A program made the position numbers and the translations under genes. A stretch of DNA of 64,000 nucleotides from Palsa-892 sp963751615 (GTDB taxonomy: Bacteria; Pseudomonadota; Alphaproteobacteria; Rhizobiales; Xanthobacteraceae), in NCBI GenBank assembly GCA_963751615.1, contig CAVVVG010000005.1, forward strand, positions 124,001 to 188,000. Direction: 5' to 3'. The stretch's first letter is position 1, and each line of letters starts with the position of its first letter. A model generated the notes under the pieces. The model made no database searches. It had not been told where the DNA came from and saw nothing but the letters and a program-made list of their open reading frames with translations. Below are positions 42,199 through 51,446 of the stretch, piece by piece.

Positions 42199-43395
42199 CT
42201 ATTCGGCCGCCTGAAAGCGCCCGGATCCACGTTCCACTCGAGCAACTAAGAGCGCGATCAACGCAGTGCAACCAGCAAAGACAGCGGCGCAGGCCGTCGT
42301 AACGGATAGCACCAAACCGAAACCGCCCTTCCCGTAAAGCAACGCGATCATTGAAACCGCGAGGCCGCTCGAGATGAAGGCAAGGAAAAAACGTACAGCG
42401 TAAATTCGGCCTCGCCAGGCATCCGCAGTATAGCGTGCCATGACGACATCGCTAACGGTGACCTGCGCATAAATCATGGCGATCGAAAACGCGAGCGCAA
42501 CGAGCAACGGATAGCCCGAAGAAACAGTTGCCCAAGCAATGCCAAGTGCCTGCAAGGCTCCAATCATGGCAAAAAGAATGTGAGGCGGAATATGAGAGAC
42601 AAGCCGGCCGACCGTTAACTGCGCCGCTCCTCCAAACAGCAACACAATCGTTGCGACCGAACCGATCCAAGAAAGGGGTACGTCGCCGTGAACGCCTTCG
42701 TCAATAATTTTCGGGATTGAAATCGTCACCGTGTTGAACACGAGCCCACCTGCAAAGGAAAGTAATGCATAAACTCCGAAGAACATAGCGGACGTCGCAA
42801 AGGTCATTCTTACTTCGGCGGTCTTAGCACGATCCGAAGATTTTTCTTTTATTTCGCTCGTCATAAAAAGAAACACAATTCCTATTACAGCACATAAAAT
42901 AGCTGGAACGCCGAAAGCCGAACGCCATCCATATAACGAAGCGATCAAAGCTGTTGCTCCCGGGGCGAACGCGACTCCAAGATTTCCAAACACTCCATTC
43001 ATCCCTAAATCTCGTCCGCGATCACGCGAGTTTGCGAGCAATACTGTAACGCCGACGGGGTGATAGATCGCCGCGAAAACGCCGAGAACGAAAAGTGCGA
43101 TTGCCAATAAAATAACATTTGGAGACAAGGCCGCCGCGACCAAAGAACTCGCGCATCCGAAAAAAAATATCGCCATCATCTTGCGGCGGCTCCAGTGATC
43201 TCCCAGCCAACCCGCCGGCAAAGAAAACAGACCGAAGGCGACAAAGCAGGCCGTCGAGAGCGCGATCAGCTCCGAATAGGAACGATTCAATTCTGCTTGG
43301 AGACCGATTACAACGGTCGGGAATATCAGCAGCACATAGTGGTCAATGAAATGCGCAATATTGATAAAAGCAAGTTTGCTGCGCTTCTCGTCCAT
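42199..43395 (-). CDS. MFS transporter (fosmidomycin-resistance-like)
   Basis: A 398-residue transporter with about 12 hydrophobic helices. The first reads LAFINIAHFIDHYVLLIFPTVVIGLQ, and the conserved loop after helix 2 is GWLGDHWSRRKMM. The arrangement resembles the Fsr branch of the MFS, whose members export drugs, but the substrate cannot be fixed. It is on the same strand as the TetR gene and ends 126 bases before it, upstream of the operator, so it may not belong to that regulon. The ATG at 43395 is the natural start. Confidence 0.85.
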   Translation of the reverse strand: MDEKRSKLAFINIAHFIDHYVLLIFPTVVIGLQAELNRSYSELIALSTACFVAFGLFSLPAGWLGDHWSRRKMMAIFFFGCASSLVAAALSPNVILLAIALFVLGVFAAIYHPVGVTVLLANSRDRGRDLGMNGVFGNLGVAFAPGATALIASLYGWRSAFGVPAILCAVIGIVFLFMTSEIKEKSSDRAKTAEVRMTFATSAMFFGVYALLSFAGGLVFNTVTISIPKIIDEGVHGDVPLSWIGSVATIVLLFGGAAQLTVGRLVSHIPPHILFAMIGALQALGIAWATVSSGYPLLVALAFSIAMIYAQVTVSDVVMARYTADAWRGRIYAVRFFLAFISSGLAVSMIALLYGKGGFGLVLSVTTACAAVFAGCTALIALLVARVERGSGRFQAAE

Positions 43396-43573
43396 GATGC
43401 AATCTTTTCTATGAATACCTTTTAAGAGGCCGTTGGCAGCGACTACCGTATCAAATACCGCTAATTAACAAGTTTGCAAACTTCGATTGCACGACAGCCG
43501 AAGGGGATTATTAGGCTGCAAAATCACGGTCCTACGAGTATCATCTTGTATGTGTGGTTCTAGATGTGGGCCC

Positions 43574-45181
43574 TCAATGTCGAGCGCGGATATCCACGAG
43601 AGCTTCCTGCGTATCGACGTCGATGAAAATTCCGTCATCATCTGCCGGAATCTCGACGACGGCGTCGGCATGCAATCCAATCAAGTGACGGGCGCCTACA
43701 TCCCCTTCAAGTTTCGAAAGCTCATCGAACAATCGCCGGGACCAAACAACGGGATTTCCCCGCTTGCCATTGTACGTTGGAACCGCAATCAATGACCCGC
43801 GGCTGGGGTGAATTGCTGTTGCTAGCCGATCAATCAGAGCGTGAGAAATTTTCGGCATATCACCAAGAACGACGGCAACCGCATCAATACCCGTAGGCAG
43901 TGAAGCAAGACCGACCTTGAGTGAAGTTGCAAGGCCGTCATTAAAATTAGGATTATGAGCAATCTGAACATCTAGACCTTTTAGTGCTTGTATCGACCGC
44001 TCGCGCTCGTATCCTGTGACTACAATTACTGGTCGAGCCTTGGATGCAAATACCGCTTCTACCGCGTGCCGCACGATCGGCTTTCCCGCCAGATCGGCAA
44101 GCAATTTGTTTTCACGCGCCATGCGCGTACCGCGGCCGGCTGCAAGAACAATTGCGGCGTAACGAAAAGAATGAACCAATTCAGGCGGACTTTCGCGAGG
44201 CTGCGGTCGCGTCACGATTTCCATCAAAAGCCCCCCAACACCCAGTGCTGTGACATCTTGGCTTTTAACCGGAATACCCGCGAGCATCCGCGCGAGTAAC
44301 CAATCGAACCCGTTTTCTTTGGGACTGCGCGCGCAACCAGGCGCGCCAATCACTGGCGTTCCACCTACCGAACCGATCAACATAAGATTTCCAGGATCGA
44401 CCGGCATTCCAAAATGCTCGATCGCGCCCCCCGCCTCTGAAATCGCGGCAGGGATAACGTCACGCCGGTCAGCGATCGCCGATGCGCCAAAAATAATGAC
44501 AAGCTCGGCCTTATCGCGGATTGCGGCGTTGATCGCATTGGCAATCGATGCTGTCGAGTGGTCTATACGTTGGTCAGATGAAATCACGGCACCTGCGGGT
44601 GCAATCCTGTCCCTAGTGACACGAATTGTCTTTTCGATCACTTTCTCAGACAGGCCCGGTAAACGAGTTGATATGAGTGCAACTCGCTTCACACGATACG
44701 GAGCTATCGAAAGAAATTGCTTTGCGACAGCCAGAGATTGATGATGAATATCGTTCGAAATTGCAAAAGGAATGATTTTAACAGTGCCAACCATTTCACC
44801 TGCATGGACCGACTTGAATGCCGGAAGTGTCGCTAACGTTACTGCTTCATCGACACGATTCAATTTGTCGACACCCTCACGGTCAACAATAAGTACTCCT
44901 CCAATCTCCGCATGAAGGTTGGAGCGACCAGTGAAAGCGCCTTCAGCATGAACTCCATTTCCTGAAACAATTTTCGCTAGCGCAGCAGCCGCTTCGTCCT
45001 CACTGACATCATTTCGCTCTAGACGAGCAACTACAATCTGCAAAATACCTGCTGCCTGTAGCGCAGCAATATCTGTTTCGACAATACGCCTACCCTTGCG
45101 TACGGTGTGTTCTTTCAATCGTATAGAATGAGCCGCGATTGCACCGAGCGAATCAGCGACTGGCACCGGGCCGAATTTCAC
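43574..45181 (-). CDS. Molybdopterin-binding / MobA-like nucleotidyltransferase fusion (MocA type)
   Basis: A 535-residue two-domain protein. The N-terminal part (about 1-335) is a MoeA/MoCF-like molybdopterin-binding domain with AELVIIFGASAIADRRDVIPAAI and MLIGSVGGTPVIGAPGCARSPKENGFDW. The C-terminal part begins about residue 345 (IVLAAGRGTRMARENKL) and is a MobA-like nucleotidyltransferase. The pattern matches enzymes that attach CMP to molybdopterin for the xanthine dehydrogenase/CO dehydrogenase family. The GTG start at 45181 overlaps the XdhC stop. It ends a four-gene accessory operon. Confidence 0.86.
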   Translation of the reverse strand: MKFGPVPVADSLGAIAAHSIRLKEHTVRKGRRIVETDIAALQAAGILQIVVARLERNDVSEDEAAAALAKIVSGNGVHAEGAFTGRSNLHAEIGGVLIVDREGVDKLNRVDEAVTLATLPAFKSVHAGEMVGTVKIIPFAISNDIHHQSLAVAKQFLSIAPYRVKRVALISTRLPGLSEKVIEKTIRVTRDRIAPAGAVISSDQRIDHSTASIANAINAAIRDKAELVIIFGASAIADRRDVIPAAISEAGGAIEHFGMPVDPGNLMLIGSVGGTPVIGAPGCARSPKENGFDWLLARMLAGIPVKSQDVTALGVGGLLMEIVTRPQPRESPPELVHSFRYAAIVLAAGRGTRMARENKLLADLAGKPIVRHAVEAVFASKARPVIVVTGYERERSIQALKGLDVQIAHNPNFNDGLATSLKVGLASLPTGIDAVAVVLGDMPKISHALIDRLATAIHPSRGSLIAVPTYNGKRGNPVVWSRRLFDELSKLEGDVGARHLIGLHADAVVEIPADDDGIFIDVDTQEALVDIRARH

Positions 45182-45870
45182 GGCCGTGCCTCCGGCCCTC
45201 GCCGTAAACGCAAAGTGATCTCGGCAAGAATAGCCACCGCAATTTCTGGTGGACTGACGGCGCCGATCGAAAGTCCGATTGGTGCATGAATACGAGCAAG
45301 CGCAGCTTCGTCCAATCCCCGGGCGCGCAATCGTTCAATCCGTTTCGCGTGAGTTTTTTTCGATCCTAGCGCTCCAACATAAAAACACCCCTTCTTAAGG
45401 GCGGTTTCGAGCGCAGGCTCGTCGATTTTCGGATCGTGTGTAAGCGCCACAAACGCAGTCCAACTATCTAAGGCAATCTTCGGCAATGCCTGATCCGGCC
45501 ATTCGGGAAGCAGTAGCACATCGGAAAACCGCTCTTTAGTCGCAAATGCCGTTCTCGGATCGATAATTGTTACGTCATAACCTAGCGTCCGCGCCATGGG
45601 AGCAAGCGCCTGGCTGATATGAACTGCTCCCGTAATCACCATTCTTGGTGAGGGCAAATGCAGCTCAAGAAACTGGCGTTTGCCATCGACCTCGACCAAT
45701 CCGCTTTTTCCCAAGCGAAGCTGAAACGTCAGTATCTCCGCAAGTGGATCGTTACCAATTTCATTTTCGCGGACTAGCCGCTGCTGACCGCTTTCGATAT
45801 CCGTCACGATAATCGCGGCATGTCTCGCGGCGCGCTCTATGTTCAGAGCGGAAATTAAGTCTAGACGCAT
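45178..45870 (-). CDS. XdhC-family maturation protein, C-terminal Rossmann piece
   Basis: A 230-residue protein with the Rossmann-like XdhC_C domain: MVITGAVHISQALAPMARTLGYDVTIIDPRTAFATKERF and later GCFYVGALGSKKTHAKRIERLRARGLDEAALARIHAPIGLSIGA. XdhC proteins bind the molybdenum cofactor, protect its sulfurated form and insert it into xanthine-dehydrogenase-family enzymes. The N-terminal conserved domain is encoded separately upstream (45886-46227), a split also seen in the cox clusters of carboxydotrophs. The gene overlaps the MocA-like gene by four bases. Confidence 0.87.
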   Translation of the reverse strand: MRLDLISALNIERAARHAAIIVTDIESGQQRLVRENEIGNDPLAEILTFQLRLGKSGLVEVDGKRQFLELHLPSPRMVITGAVHISQALAPMARTLGYDVTIIDPRTAFATKERFSDVLLLPEWPDQALPKIALDSWTAFVALTHDPKIDEPALETALKKGCFYVGALGSKKTHAKRIERLRARGLDEAALARIHAPIGLSIGAVSPPEIAVAILAEITLRLRRGPEARP

Positions 45871-45885
45871 GAAATGAGCTGGATG

Positions 45886-46227
45886 TTAGTCCACCTTCTC
45901 CACGTACACCCGAATTGTGCCACCGCATGAAAGTCCAACCTTCCACGCGGTTTCATCGGCCACACCAAATTCGAGTAATTTCGGCTTACCATTCCTGATC
46001 ACTTCGGAGGCCTCCGAAATGACTGCGCCTTCAACGCAGCCTCCCGAGACCGAACCAAGAAAATTATCGCGATCATCGATAATGAGATGGCTACCCACCG
46101 GACGCGGCGCGGAACCCCATGTTTCAACGACGGTCGCGATCGCAACGCTACGCCCTTCTCGCCGCCATCTTTCAGCGGCGGAAAGCACATCGTTGTCAGC
46201 AACTCCCACGTTGTTGCTCATGTTCAC
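45886..46227 (-). CDS. XdhC/CoxI-family protein, N-terminal domain
   Basis: A 113-residue protein with the XdhC_CoxI domain. It contains VAIATVVETWGSAPRPVGSHLIIDD and the signature FLGSVSGGCVEGAVI. It ends SCGGTIRVYVEKVD, which contains a conserved cysteine region that contacts the cofactor. It complements the C-terminal piece encoded 15 bases downstream. I read this as a natural split and not a broken gene, since both halves have their own starts and complete domains. Its neighbour upstream is coxG. Confidence 0.88.
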   Translation of the reverse strand: MNMSNNVGVADNDVLSAAERWRREGRSVAIATVVETWGSAPRPVGSHLIIDDRDNFLGSVSGGCVEGAVISEASEVIRNGKPKLLEFGVADETAWKVGLSCGGTIRVYVEKVD

Positions 46228-46245
46228 TCTCCGCTGTGCAGTACG

Positions 46246-46692
46246 TTATTTCGAAAGCGCGTTGGCAAAATTCGAGAAGAATTTATCCGCAGTTTTCTTA
46301 GCGGCGCCTGCAAGCAACCTTTGACCCAGCTGTGCGATCTTGCCGCCAACATTCGCCTCGGCCCTATATGTAAGTTTAGTACCTTCTGACACTTCCGTGA
46401 GTTCTACGGCTGCGTTCCCTCTGGCAAAACCTGCAACTCCACCCTCGCCTTCGCCGACAATCTTGTAACTTGCCGGCGGCATTAAGTCTTCGAGCTTTAC
46501 GCGCCCTTTGAAACGAGCCTTAACCGGTCCTACCTCGAGCTTCGCCACAGCCGTGAATTCGGTATCGGACACCTTCTCCAGTGTCTCACAACCGGGAATA
46601 CATTGTTTTAGCATTTCGGGGTCGTTCAACGCCTTCCACACTTCAATGCGCTTGCGTTGCAGCACGTATTCTCCGGTCATATTCAGAGCCAT
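46246..46692 (-). CDS. coxG: CoxG-family membrane-recruiting protein (SRPBCC fold)
   Basis: A 148-residue SRPBCC-fold protein reading MALNMTGEYVLQRKRIEVWKALNDPEMLKQCIPGCETLEKVSDTEF with later AGFARGNAAVELTEVSEGTKLTYRAEANVGGKIAQLGQRLL. This is the CoxG family, which in carboxydotrophs helps attach CO dehydrogenase to the membrane. It is the first gene of the accessory operon (coxG, XdhC N, XdhC C, mocA-like), but no coxS, coxM or coxL is in the window. The client enzyme must therefore lie elsewhere. The ATG at 46692 is the clear start. Confidence 0.9.
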   Translation of the reverse strand: MALNMTGEYVLQRKRIEVWKALNDPEMLKQCIPGCETLEKVSDTEFTAVAKLEVGPVKARFKGRVKLEDLMPPASYKIVGEGEGGVAGFARGNAAVELTEVSEGTKLTYRAEANVGGKIAQLGQRLLAGAAKKTADKFFSNFANALSK

Positions 46693-46829
46693 GAATGCGT
46701 CTCCCTACATCTACAGCTTAGCGTTCAAAGTACGCAGATGCACCCCTCCCAGGGCTTCCTGCCGGCGCAAGCGCGGCGTAAAGTTCCTAATCTGTTACTT
46801 ACCCAGCCCGCCTATAATCGATCCAGCCC

Positions 46830-48209
46830 GTGCAATCCTCCCTTCTTGGTCCCCTTTTCGCGACGCGTGAGATGAGCCTTCTCCATGCAGACCAAGCAAT
46901 GCTGGGTCGCATGCTCGAGGTTGAAGCGGCACTTGCACATGCGGAAGCCGCAATCGGCTTAATCCCCCGCAGCGCCGTGGGTCCAATTGCCTTCGCTTGT
47001 GATCCGAACCGCTATGACATGGCAGCGCTTGGGAAAGCTGCGGCAACTGCGGGCAATCTTGTAATTCCGCTTGTTAAGGCATTGACCGCAGAAGTCGCAA
47101 AACGAGATAGCAACGCCGCACGCTATGTGCACTGGGGAGCCACAAGCCAAGACATCATCGATACTGCAACTGTGATTGCGATCTGCAAAGCCACGAAACT
47201 TCTTGATCGCGACCTTAAACGAGCAATCAAGGGCTTCTCGCTGCTCGCGCGTCGCCATCGCAATACGCCAATGGCGGCCAGAACATGGCTGCAACAAGCC
47301 GTGCCGATGACTTTCGGTCTCAAACTTTCGCGCTGGGCCGCACTACTCTCACGCGCGCGTATTAGTCTTCTCAATTCAGTGCAAGACGCAACTGTTCTCC
47401 AATTCGGCGGCGCCGCGGGTACACTCGCGTCGCTTGGTAAAAACGGACGAAAGGTTGCAAGATATCTTGCCGATCGGCTCGATCTCGGTCTTCCAGGCTT
47501 ACCATGGCATGCTGAACGCGACCGCATTGCAAATGTCGCCTCTTCAATAGCTATTCTGATTGGCGCTACGGGCAAGATTGCGCGTGACATCACACTTTTG
47601 ATGCAAACAGAAATAGGCGAAGCATTCGAACCTTCCGCTCCAAGCCGCGGCAGTTCCTCGACTATGCCGCAAAAGCGAAATCCAACGGCTTCAGCACAAA
47701 TTCTTGCGGCAGCAACCATCGCCCCGAATCTCGTAGCAACCATATTGGCAAGCATGCCACAGGAACATGAGCGGGCGACGGGCGGCTGGCAGACGGAATG
47801 GATAGTGCTTCCGCAGCTCTTTCTGTTGGCATCAGGGGCAATCGAGCGCACCGCAGAAATCGCCGAAGGATTGGAAGTGGATACTGACCGTATGCGGAAA
47901 AACCTTGATATCTCGCACGGACTAATCATGGCTGAAGCGATACAGATGGCGCTTGCCGAGAAGGTTGGAAAACTAAGCGCGCATGATTTGATGGAGATCG
48001 CGACGAAACGCGCTGCCAAAGAAAAGAAAGATTTGTTTTCCATTATCTTGAGAACACCGGAGATCGTAAAAGCGCTGCCAGAGAAACAGCTAAAAACCCT
48101 ATTCAATCCAATTGCGTATCTTGGCAACACGGAGGAATTTATCGAGCGCGCCCTAAAAGAAGCGCGCCAATCACTCGAAAGGCCGTTTTGGAAAAAGAGG
48201 AAATCCTAA
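46830..48209 (+). CDS. pcaB: 3-carboxy-cis,cis-muconate cycloisomerase
   Basis: A 459-residue member of the fumarase/aspartase superfamily that lactonises 3-carboxymuconate in the protocatechuate branch of the beta-ketoadipate pathway. The signature SSTMPQKRNPTASAQI carries the catalytic serine loop, and HWGATSQDIIDTA is the second conserved region. The start is GTG at 46830; an ATG at 46872 is another choice but would trim the conserved N-terminus. The stop overlaps the pcaD start through TAATG at 48207-48211, so the genes are coupled. pcaD and pcaC follow. Confidence 0.93.
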   Translation: MQSSLLGPLFATREMSLLHADQAMLGRMLEVEAALAHAEAAIGLIPRSAVGPIAFACDPNRYDMAALGKAAATAGNLVIPLVKALTAEVAKRDSNAARYVHWGATSQDIIDTATVIAICKATKLLDRDLKRAIKGFSLLARRHRNTPMAARTWLQQAVPMTFGLKLSRWAALLSRARISLLNSVQDATVLQFGGAAGTLASLGKNGRKVARYLADRLDLGLPGLPWHAERDRIANVASSIAILIGATGKIARDITLLMQTEIGEAFEPSAPSRGSSSTMPQKRNPTASAQILAAATIAPNLVATILASMPQEHERATGGWQTEWIVLPQLFLLASGAIERTAEIAEGLEVDTDRMRKNLDISHGLIMAEAIQMALAEKVGKLSAHDLMEIATKRAAKEKKDLFSIILRTPEIVKALPEKQLKTLFNPIAYLGNTEEFIERALKEARQSLERPFWKKRKS

Positions 48210-48985
48210 TGCCCAAAATCGATGCGGACAGCTGCGATCTTCACGTCGAAGTCGAGGGACCCGAGAATGCACCCGTTCTGATGCTTTCAAATTCGCTCGG
48301 CACAAATCTGCATATGTGGGATGAACAGACGAAGGAACTCGCAAAGGATTTTCGTGTTGTACGCTACGACCAGCGTGGCCACGGCAAGTCGGGAGCGCCG
48401 AAAAATCCCTATACGCTGGATCGTCTTGGCAAAGATGTGTTGAAAATTCTCGATAGCCTCGAGATTAAGCGGACCCATTTTTGCGGACTTTCCATGGGCG
48501 GCATGACCGGTATGTGGCTCGGCCGTAATGCGCCCGCACGCATTAATAAGCTTATCCTGAGCAATACAGCCGCGAAAATCGGCGACCCTATTCTTTGGAA
48601 CACAAGAATCCTAACGGTTACAAAACAGGGAATGAACACAATCGTCAATTCCGTACTCGAACGCTGGTTTTCAAAGCCATTTCGCGAGCGTGCGACACAA
48701 ACAGTCAATACCGTTCGCAAAATGTTGCTAACCACACCGCCGCAAGGATATGCGGGCTGTTCCGCCGCGATCCGCGATATGGATCAGCGTTGGGGCATCG
48801 GCGACATCAAACTACCAACACTAGTGATCGCCGGTGAAAAGGACCCAGCGACCACATTAATGGATGGTGAATTCATCGCGAACCGTATAAAAGGGTGCCA
48901 GCTCCTAAAACTCGATGCTGCACATTTGTCGAACCTTGAGCAGGAAAAAAAATACAACGATACGCTCAGGAAATTTCTCTCTTAA
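48209..48985 (+). CDS. pcaD: 3-oxoadipate enol-lactonase
   Basis: A 258-residue alpha/beta hydrolase that opens beta-ketoadipate enol-lactone to beta-ketoadipate. The nucleophile elbow is CGLSMGGMTGMWLG, the oxyanion region is LSNSLGTNLHMWDEQ, the acidic residue is in AGEKDPATT and the histidine in AAHLSNLEQ. The position between pcaB and pcaC confirms the function. The ATG at 48209 has AGAGG 8 bases upstream and shares its first base with the pcaB stop. In some genera PcaD is fused to PcaC; here they are separate. Confidence 0.93.
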   Translation: MPKIDADSCDLHVEVEGPENAPVLMLSNSLGTNLHMWDEQTKELAKDFRVVRYDQRGHGKSGAPKNPYTLDRLGKDVLKILDSLEIKRTHFCGLSMGGMTGMWLGRNAPARINKLILSNTAAKIGDPILWNTRILTVTKQGMNTIVNSVLERWFSKPFRERATQTVNTVRKMLLTTPPQGYAGCSAAIRDMDQRWGIGDIKLPTLVIAGEKDPATTLMDGEFIANRIKGCQLLKLDAAHLSNLEQEKKYNDTLRKFLS

Positions 48986-48995
48986 AGAATACACC

Positions 48996-49382
48996 ATGGA
49001 CGACAGAGCGCGCTTTGATGCGGGCATGAAGAAGCGCCGGAAGGTGCTCGGAGACGCTTGGGTAGATCGCTCAAGTGCGCGGAAAAACGAATTTAACGCA
49101 GACTTTCTTGATCTCATCACCCGCTATGCTTGGGGCGATATCTGGATGCGCCCCCATTTCGATGAGCGGACACGCCGGATCATTGTGATCGCCTCCATGA
49201 TTGCGCTTGGCCGCTGGGAAGAATTTCGCTTACATACGCGCGCGGCTATTGTCGAAGGTGGCTTTTCAAAAGATGACATCAAAGAAATCATCTTGCAGCA
49301 GGCGATATACTGCGGCGTACCAACCGCCAATTCGGCCGTGAAAGAAGCGGAAGCGGTACTTGCCGAAATTGGAAAGAAATAA
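48996..49382 (+). CDS. pcaC: 4-carboxymuconolactone decarboxylase
   Basis: A 128-residue AhpD-fold decarboxylase that makes beta-ketoadipate enol-lactone. The sequence MDDRARFDAGMKKRRKVLGDAWVDRS is the typical PcaC start, followed by YAWGDIWMRPHFDERTRRIIVIASMIALGRWEE and IKEIILQQAIYCGVPTANSAVKEA. It follows pcaD by 10 bases. pcaG and pcaH (ring cleavage) and the CoA-transfer genes are not in the window. The ATG at 48996 is preferred over the longer open frame from 48915, which overlaps pcaD. Confidence 0.93.
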   Translation: MDDRARFDAGMKKRRKVLGDAWVDRSSARKNEFNADFLDLITRYAWGDIWMRPHFDERTRRIIVIASMIALGRWEEFRLHTRAAIVEGGFSKDDIKEIILQQAIYCGVPTANSAVKEAEAVLAEIGKK

Positions 49383-49421
49383 CCTGAAGTTCCAAATCAA
49401 GCGTTCTTCGCTGCCGAAGAA

Positions 49422-50399
49422 TTACTCAATGACAACTCCGCTTGCTTTTATCGGACCACTCCATTTCTCGATTTCGCTTTTTACAAACTTTTCGAGGTAT
49501 TCGGAGGTGGCCCTGTCATTTGAAACTATTTGCGTACCTAGATTTCCGAGTCGTTCCCTTACAGCGGCTGTGTTCATTGCTCCGACGATGGCGGAATTCA
49601 ATTTTTTCACAATCGCCGCGGGGGCACCCTTGGGCAAGAAGATGGCACTCCAAGAATAGCCTTCCATATCCTTGACACCCTGCTCGATGGCCGTGGGTAC
49701 ATTGGGCAGCGCCGGTGACCGTTCCTTGGTCATAATCGCAATAGCTTTAACCGTGCCACCATCAATCTGCGGCTTCGCCGTGTTGACGAAGTCGCAAAGA
49801 AAATCGATGCGACCGCCCATCAAATCCTGCATTGCAGGACCGGTCCCACGGAAAGGAATATGGGTAATGTCCGTACCCATCACCGTGTTCACAACGATAC
49901 AGCCGAGATGCGTTGCCGAACCCACCCCCGCTGAACCATACTGCATTGTCTTCTGATTGGCTTTTGCATAGGCAATGAATTCGCTAAGATTATTGGGTGG
50001 CAAATCCTTGCGCGTAATAAGAACGAGAGGCGTCTCGGCAATCAACGCTACCGGCGCAAAGTCGGTCGCAGCGTTATAAGCGGGCTTTTTATAAAGTAGC
50101 TGGTTCTGCGCGTGCGTTCCTACGCTGCCAAGCACAAACTGATAGCCATCAGGATCAGCACGCGCGACTCGATCTGACCCGGTCATGCCGCCAGCCCCAC
50201 CCACGTTCTCGACAATTACAGTCTGGCCTAAAATCTCGCCCATGCGCTGCGCAACAATACGGCCGATGCCATCTTGCGGCCCGCCGGCAGCGAACGGAAT
50301 CACCATAGTAACGGGGCGAGTGGGCCATTCCTGGGCTATAGAAATTCCAGGAGCACTCATTAACAATGCAACGGAAGTCAGAACTGCTTTCTTAAACAT
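49422..50399 (-). CDS. Bug-family (tripartite tricarboxylate type) periplasmic binding protein
   Basis: A 325-residue periplasmic solute-binding protein of the Bug/TctC family. The signal peptide is about residues 1-22 (MFKKAVLTSVALLMSAPGISIA), followed by the conserved EWPTRPVTMVIPFAAGGPQDGIGRIVA and YGSAGVGSATHLGCIVVNT. The partner membrane genes tctA and tctB are absent, so it is an orphan binding protein. It is convergent with pcaC and divergent from livH, so it probably binds an aromatic or dicarboxylic acid; this is inference. The ATG at 50399 has AGAGG upstream. Confidence 0.88.
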   Translation of the reverse strand: MFKKAVLTSVALLMSAPGISIAQEWPTRPVTMVIPFAAGGPQDGIGRIVAQRMGEILGQTVIVENVGGAGGMTGSDRVARADPDGYQFVLGSVGTHAQNQLLYKKPAYNAATDFAPVALIAETPLVLITRKDLPPNNLSEFIAYAKANQKTMQYGSAGVGSATHLGCIVVNTVMGTDITHIPFRGTGPAMQDLMGGRIDFLCDFVNTAKPQIDGGTVKAIAIMTKERSPALPNVPTAIEQGVKDMEGYSWSAIFLPKGAPAAIVKKLNSAIVGAMNTAAVRERLGNLGTQIVSNDRATSEYLEKFVKSEIEKWSGPIKASGVVIE

Positions 50400-50524
50400 C
50401 GATATCCTCTCTGAATATAAAATCATTGGGCAATCCCAACCATGGGTCAAGGTGTCTTAATTCCCCTCGATTTGTCTTCGCGCTTGCGGCACTCTGGCGA
50501 GAACGAAGGGCGGGAGTCATTCGC

Positions 50525-51439
50525 ATGGAATATTTCCTGCAACAGCTCATTAATGGTATCGCACTGGGCTCGATCTACGGTCTCGTCGCCATCGGCTATA
50601 CGATGGTTTACGGGATTATAGGCATGATCAACTTCGCCCATGGCGATGTGTTCATGGTCGGTGCTTTTCTCGCGTTGATTGCTTTCCTTGCTTTGATCGC
50701 AATCGGCGTCACAGCAGTTCCGCTGGCGCTTTTTCTCGTTCTCCTCATCGCGATGATTTTGACAGCGCTTTACGGTTGGGCAGTTGAACGGCTGGCGTAC
50801 CGTCCCCTGCGTGGCTCTTTCCGGCTTGCTCCGCTCATTTCCGCGATAGGCATGTCAATCGTCTTGCAAAATTATGTGCAGATCGCGCAAGGAGCGCGCG
50901 TCAAATCTTTGCCGCCGCTGATCTCAGGCGGTTACACGATCATCGACCGCGGAACCTTCGCGGTTCAACTCTCTTATATTCAGATCATTATTGTCGCGAC
51001 GACATTCGCATTGATGCTAATTTTTTCCTGGCTCGTTTCACGAACAAGACTGGGCCGCGATATGCGAGCCTGCGAGCAGGATCTGAAAATGGCGGCTCTC
51101 GTGGGCGTGAATACAGATCGCACGATTTCGCTGACCTTCGTCATAGGCGCCGCGCTCGCGGCGGTCGCTGGCATTATGTATCTACTATATTATGGCGTTA
51201 TCGATTTCTTCATTGGGTTCGTCGCCGGTGTGAAAGCCTTCACCGCAGCGGTCCTGGGCGGTATCGGATCGTTACCCGGCGCGATGCTCGGCGGTCTATT
51301 AATCGGGCTAATTGAAACATTCTGGTCCGCGTATTTCTCAGTCCAGTACAAAGATGTTGCCGCTTTCTCGATATTGATCGTGGCGTTGATTTTCCTGCCC
51401 ACTGGAATTCTCGGCCGTCCGGAAATCGAAAAGGTCTAA
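50525..51439 (+). CDS. Branched-chain-type ABC importer permease LivH
   Basis: A 304-residue permease with about eight helices. It begins MEYFLQQLINGIALGSIYGLVAIGYTMVYGIIGMINFAHGD, the hallmark of LivH, and has the coupling loop EQDLKMAALVGVNTDRTI and GVKAFTAAVLGGIGSLPGAMLGG. It forms the membrane channel with LivM. Gene order H-M-G-F-K is complete. In aromatic degraders, similar systems import benzoate, hydroxybenzoate or coumarate, so here next to pca genes an aromatic acid is as likely as an amino acid. The ATG at 50525 is chosen over the open frame at 50426. Confidence 0.92.
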   Translation: MEYFLQQLINGIALGSIYGLVAIGYTMVYGIIGMINFAHGDVFMVGAFLALIAFLALIAIGVTAVPLALFLVLLIAMILTALYGWAVERLAYRPLRGSFRLAPLISAIGMSIVLQNYVQIAQGARVKSLPPLISGGYTIIDRGTFAVQLSYIQIIIVATTFALMLIFSWLVSRTRLGRDMRACEQDLKMAALVGVNTDRTISLTFVIGAALAAVAGIMYLLYYGVIDFFIGFVAGVKAFTAAVLGGIGSLPGAMLGGLLIGLIETFWSAYFSVQYKDVAAFSILIVALIFLPTGILGRPEIEKV

Positions 51440-51446
51440 ACCGAAC

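Noticed and set aside
43574..45181. Two-domain MocA-like protein as an artificial fusion
   Set aside because: The same order of a molybdopterin-binding domain followed by a MobA-like domain is known in Rhizobiales, and the frame is clean.
45178..46227. Split XdhC as a broken gene
   Set aside because: Each piece has its own start and a complete domain, and the split form is known in CO dehydrogenase clusters.
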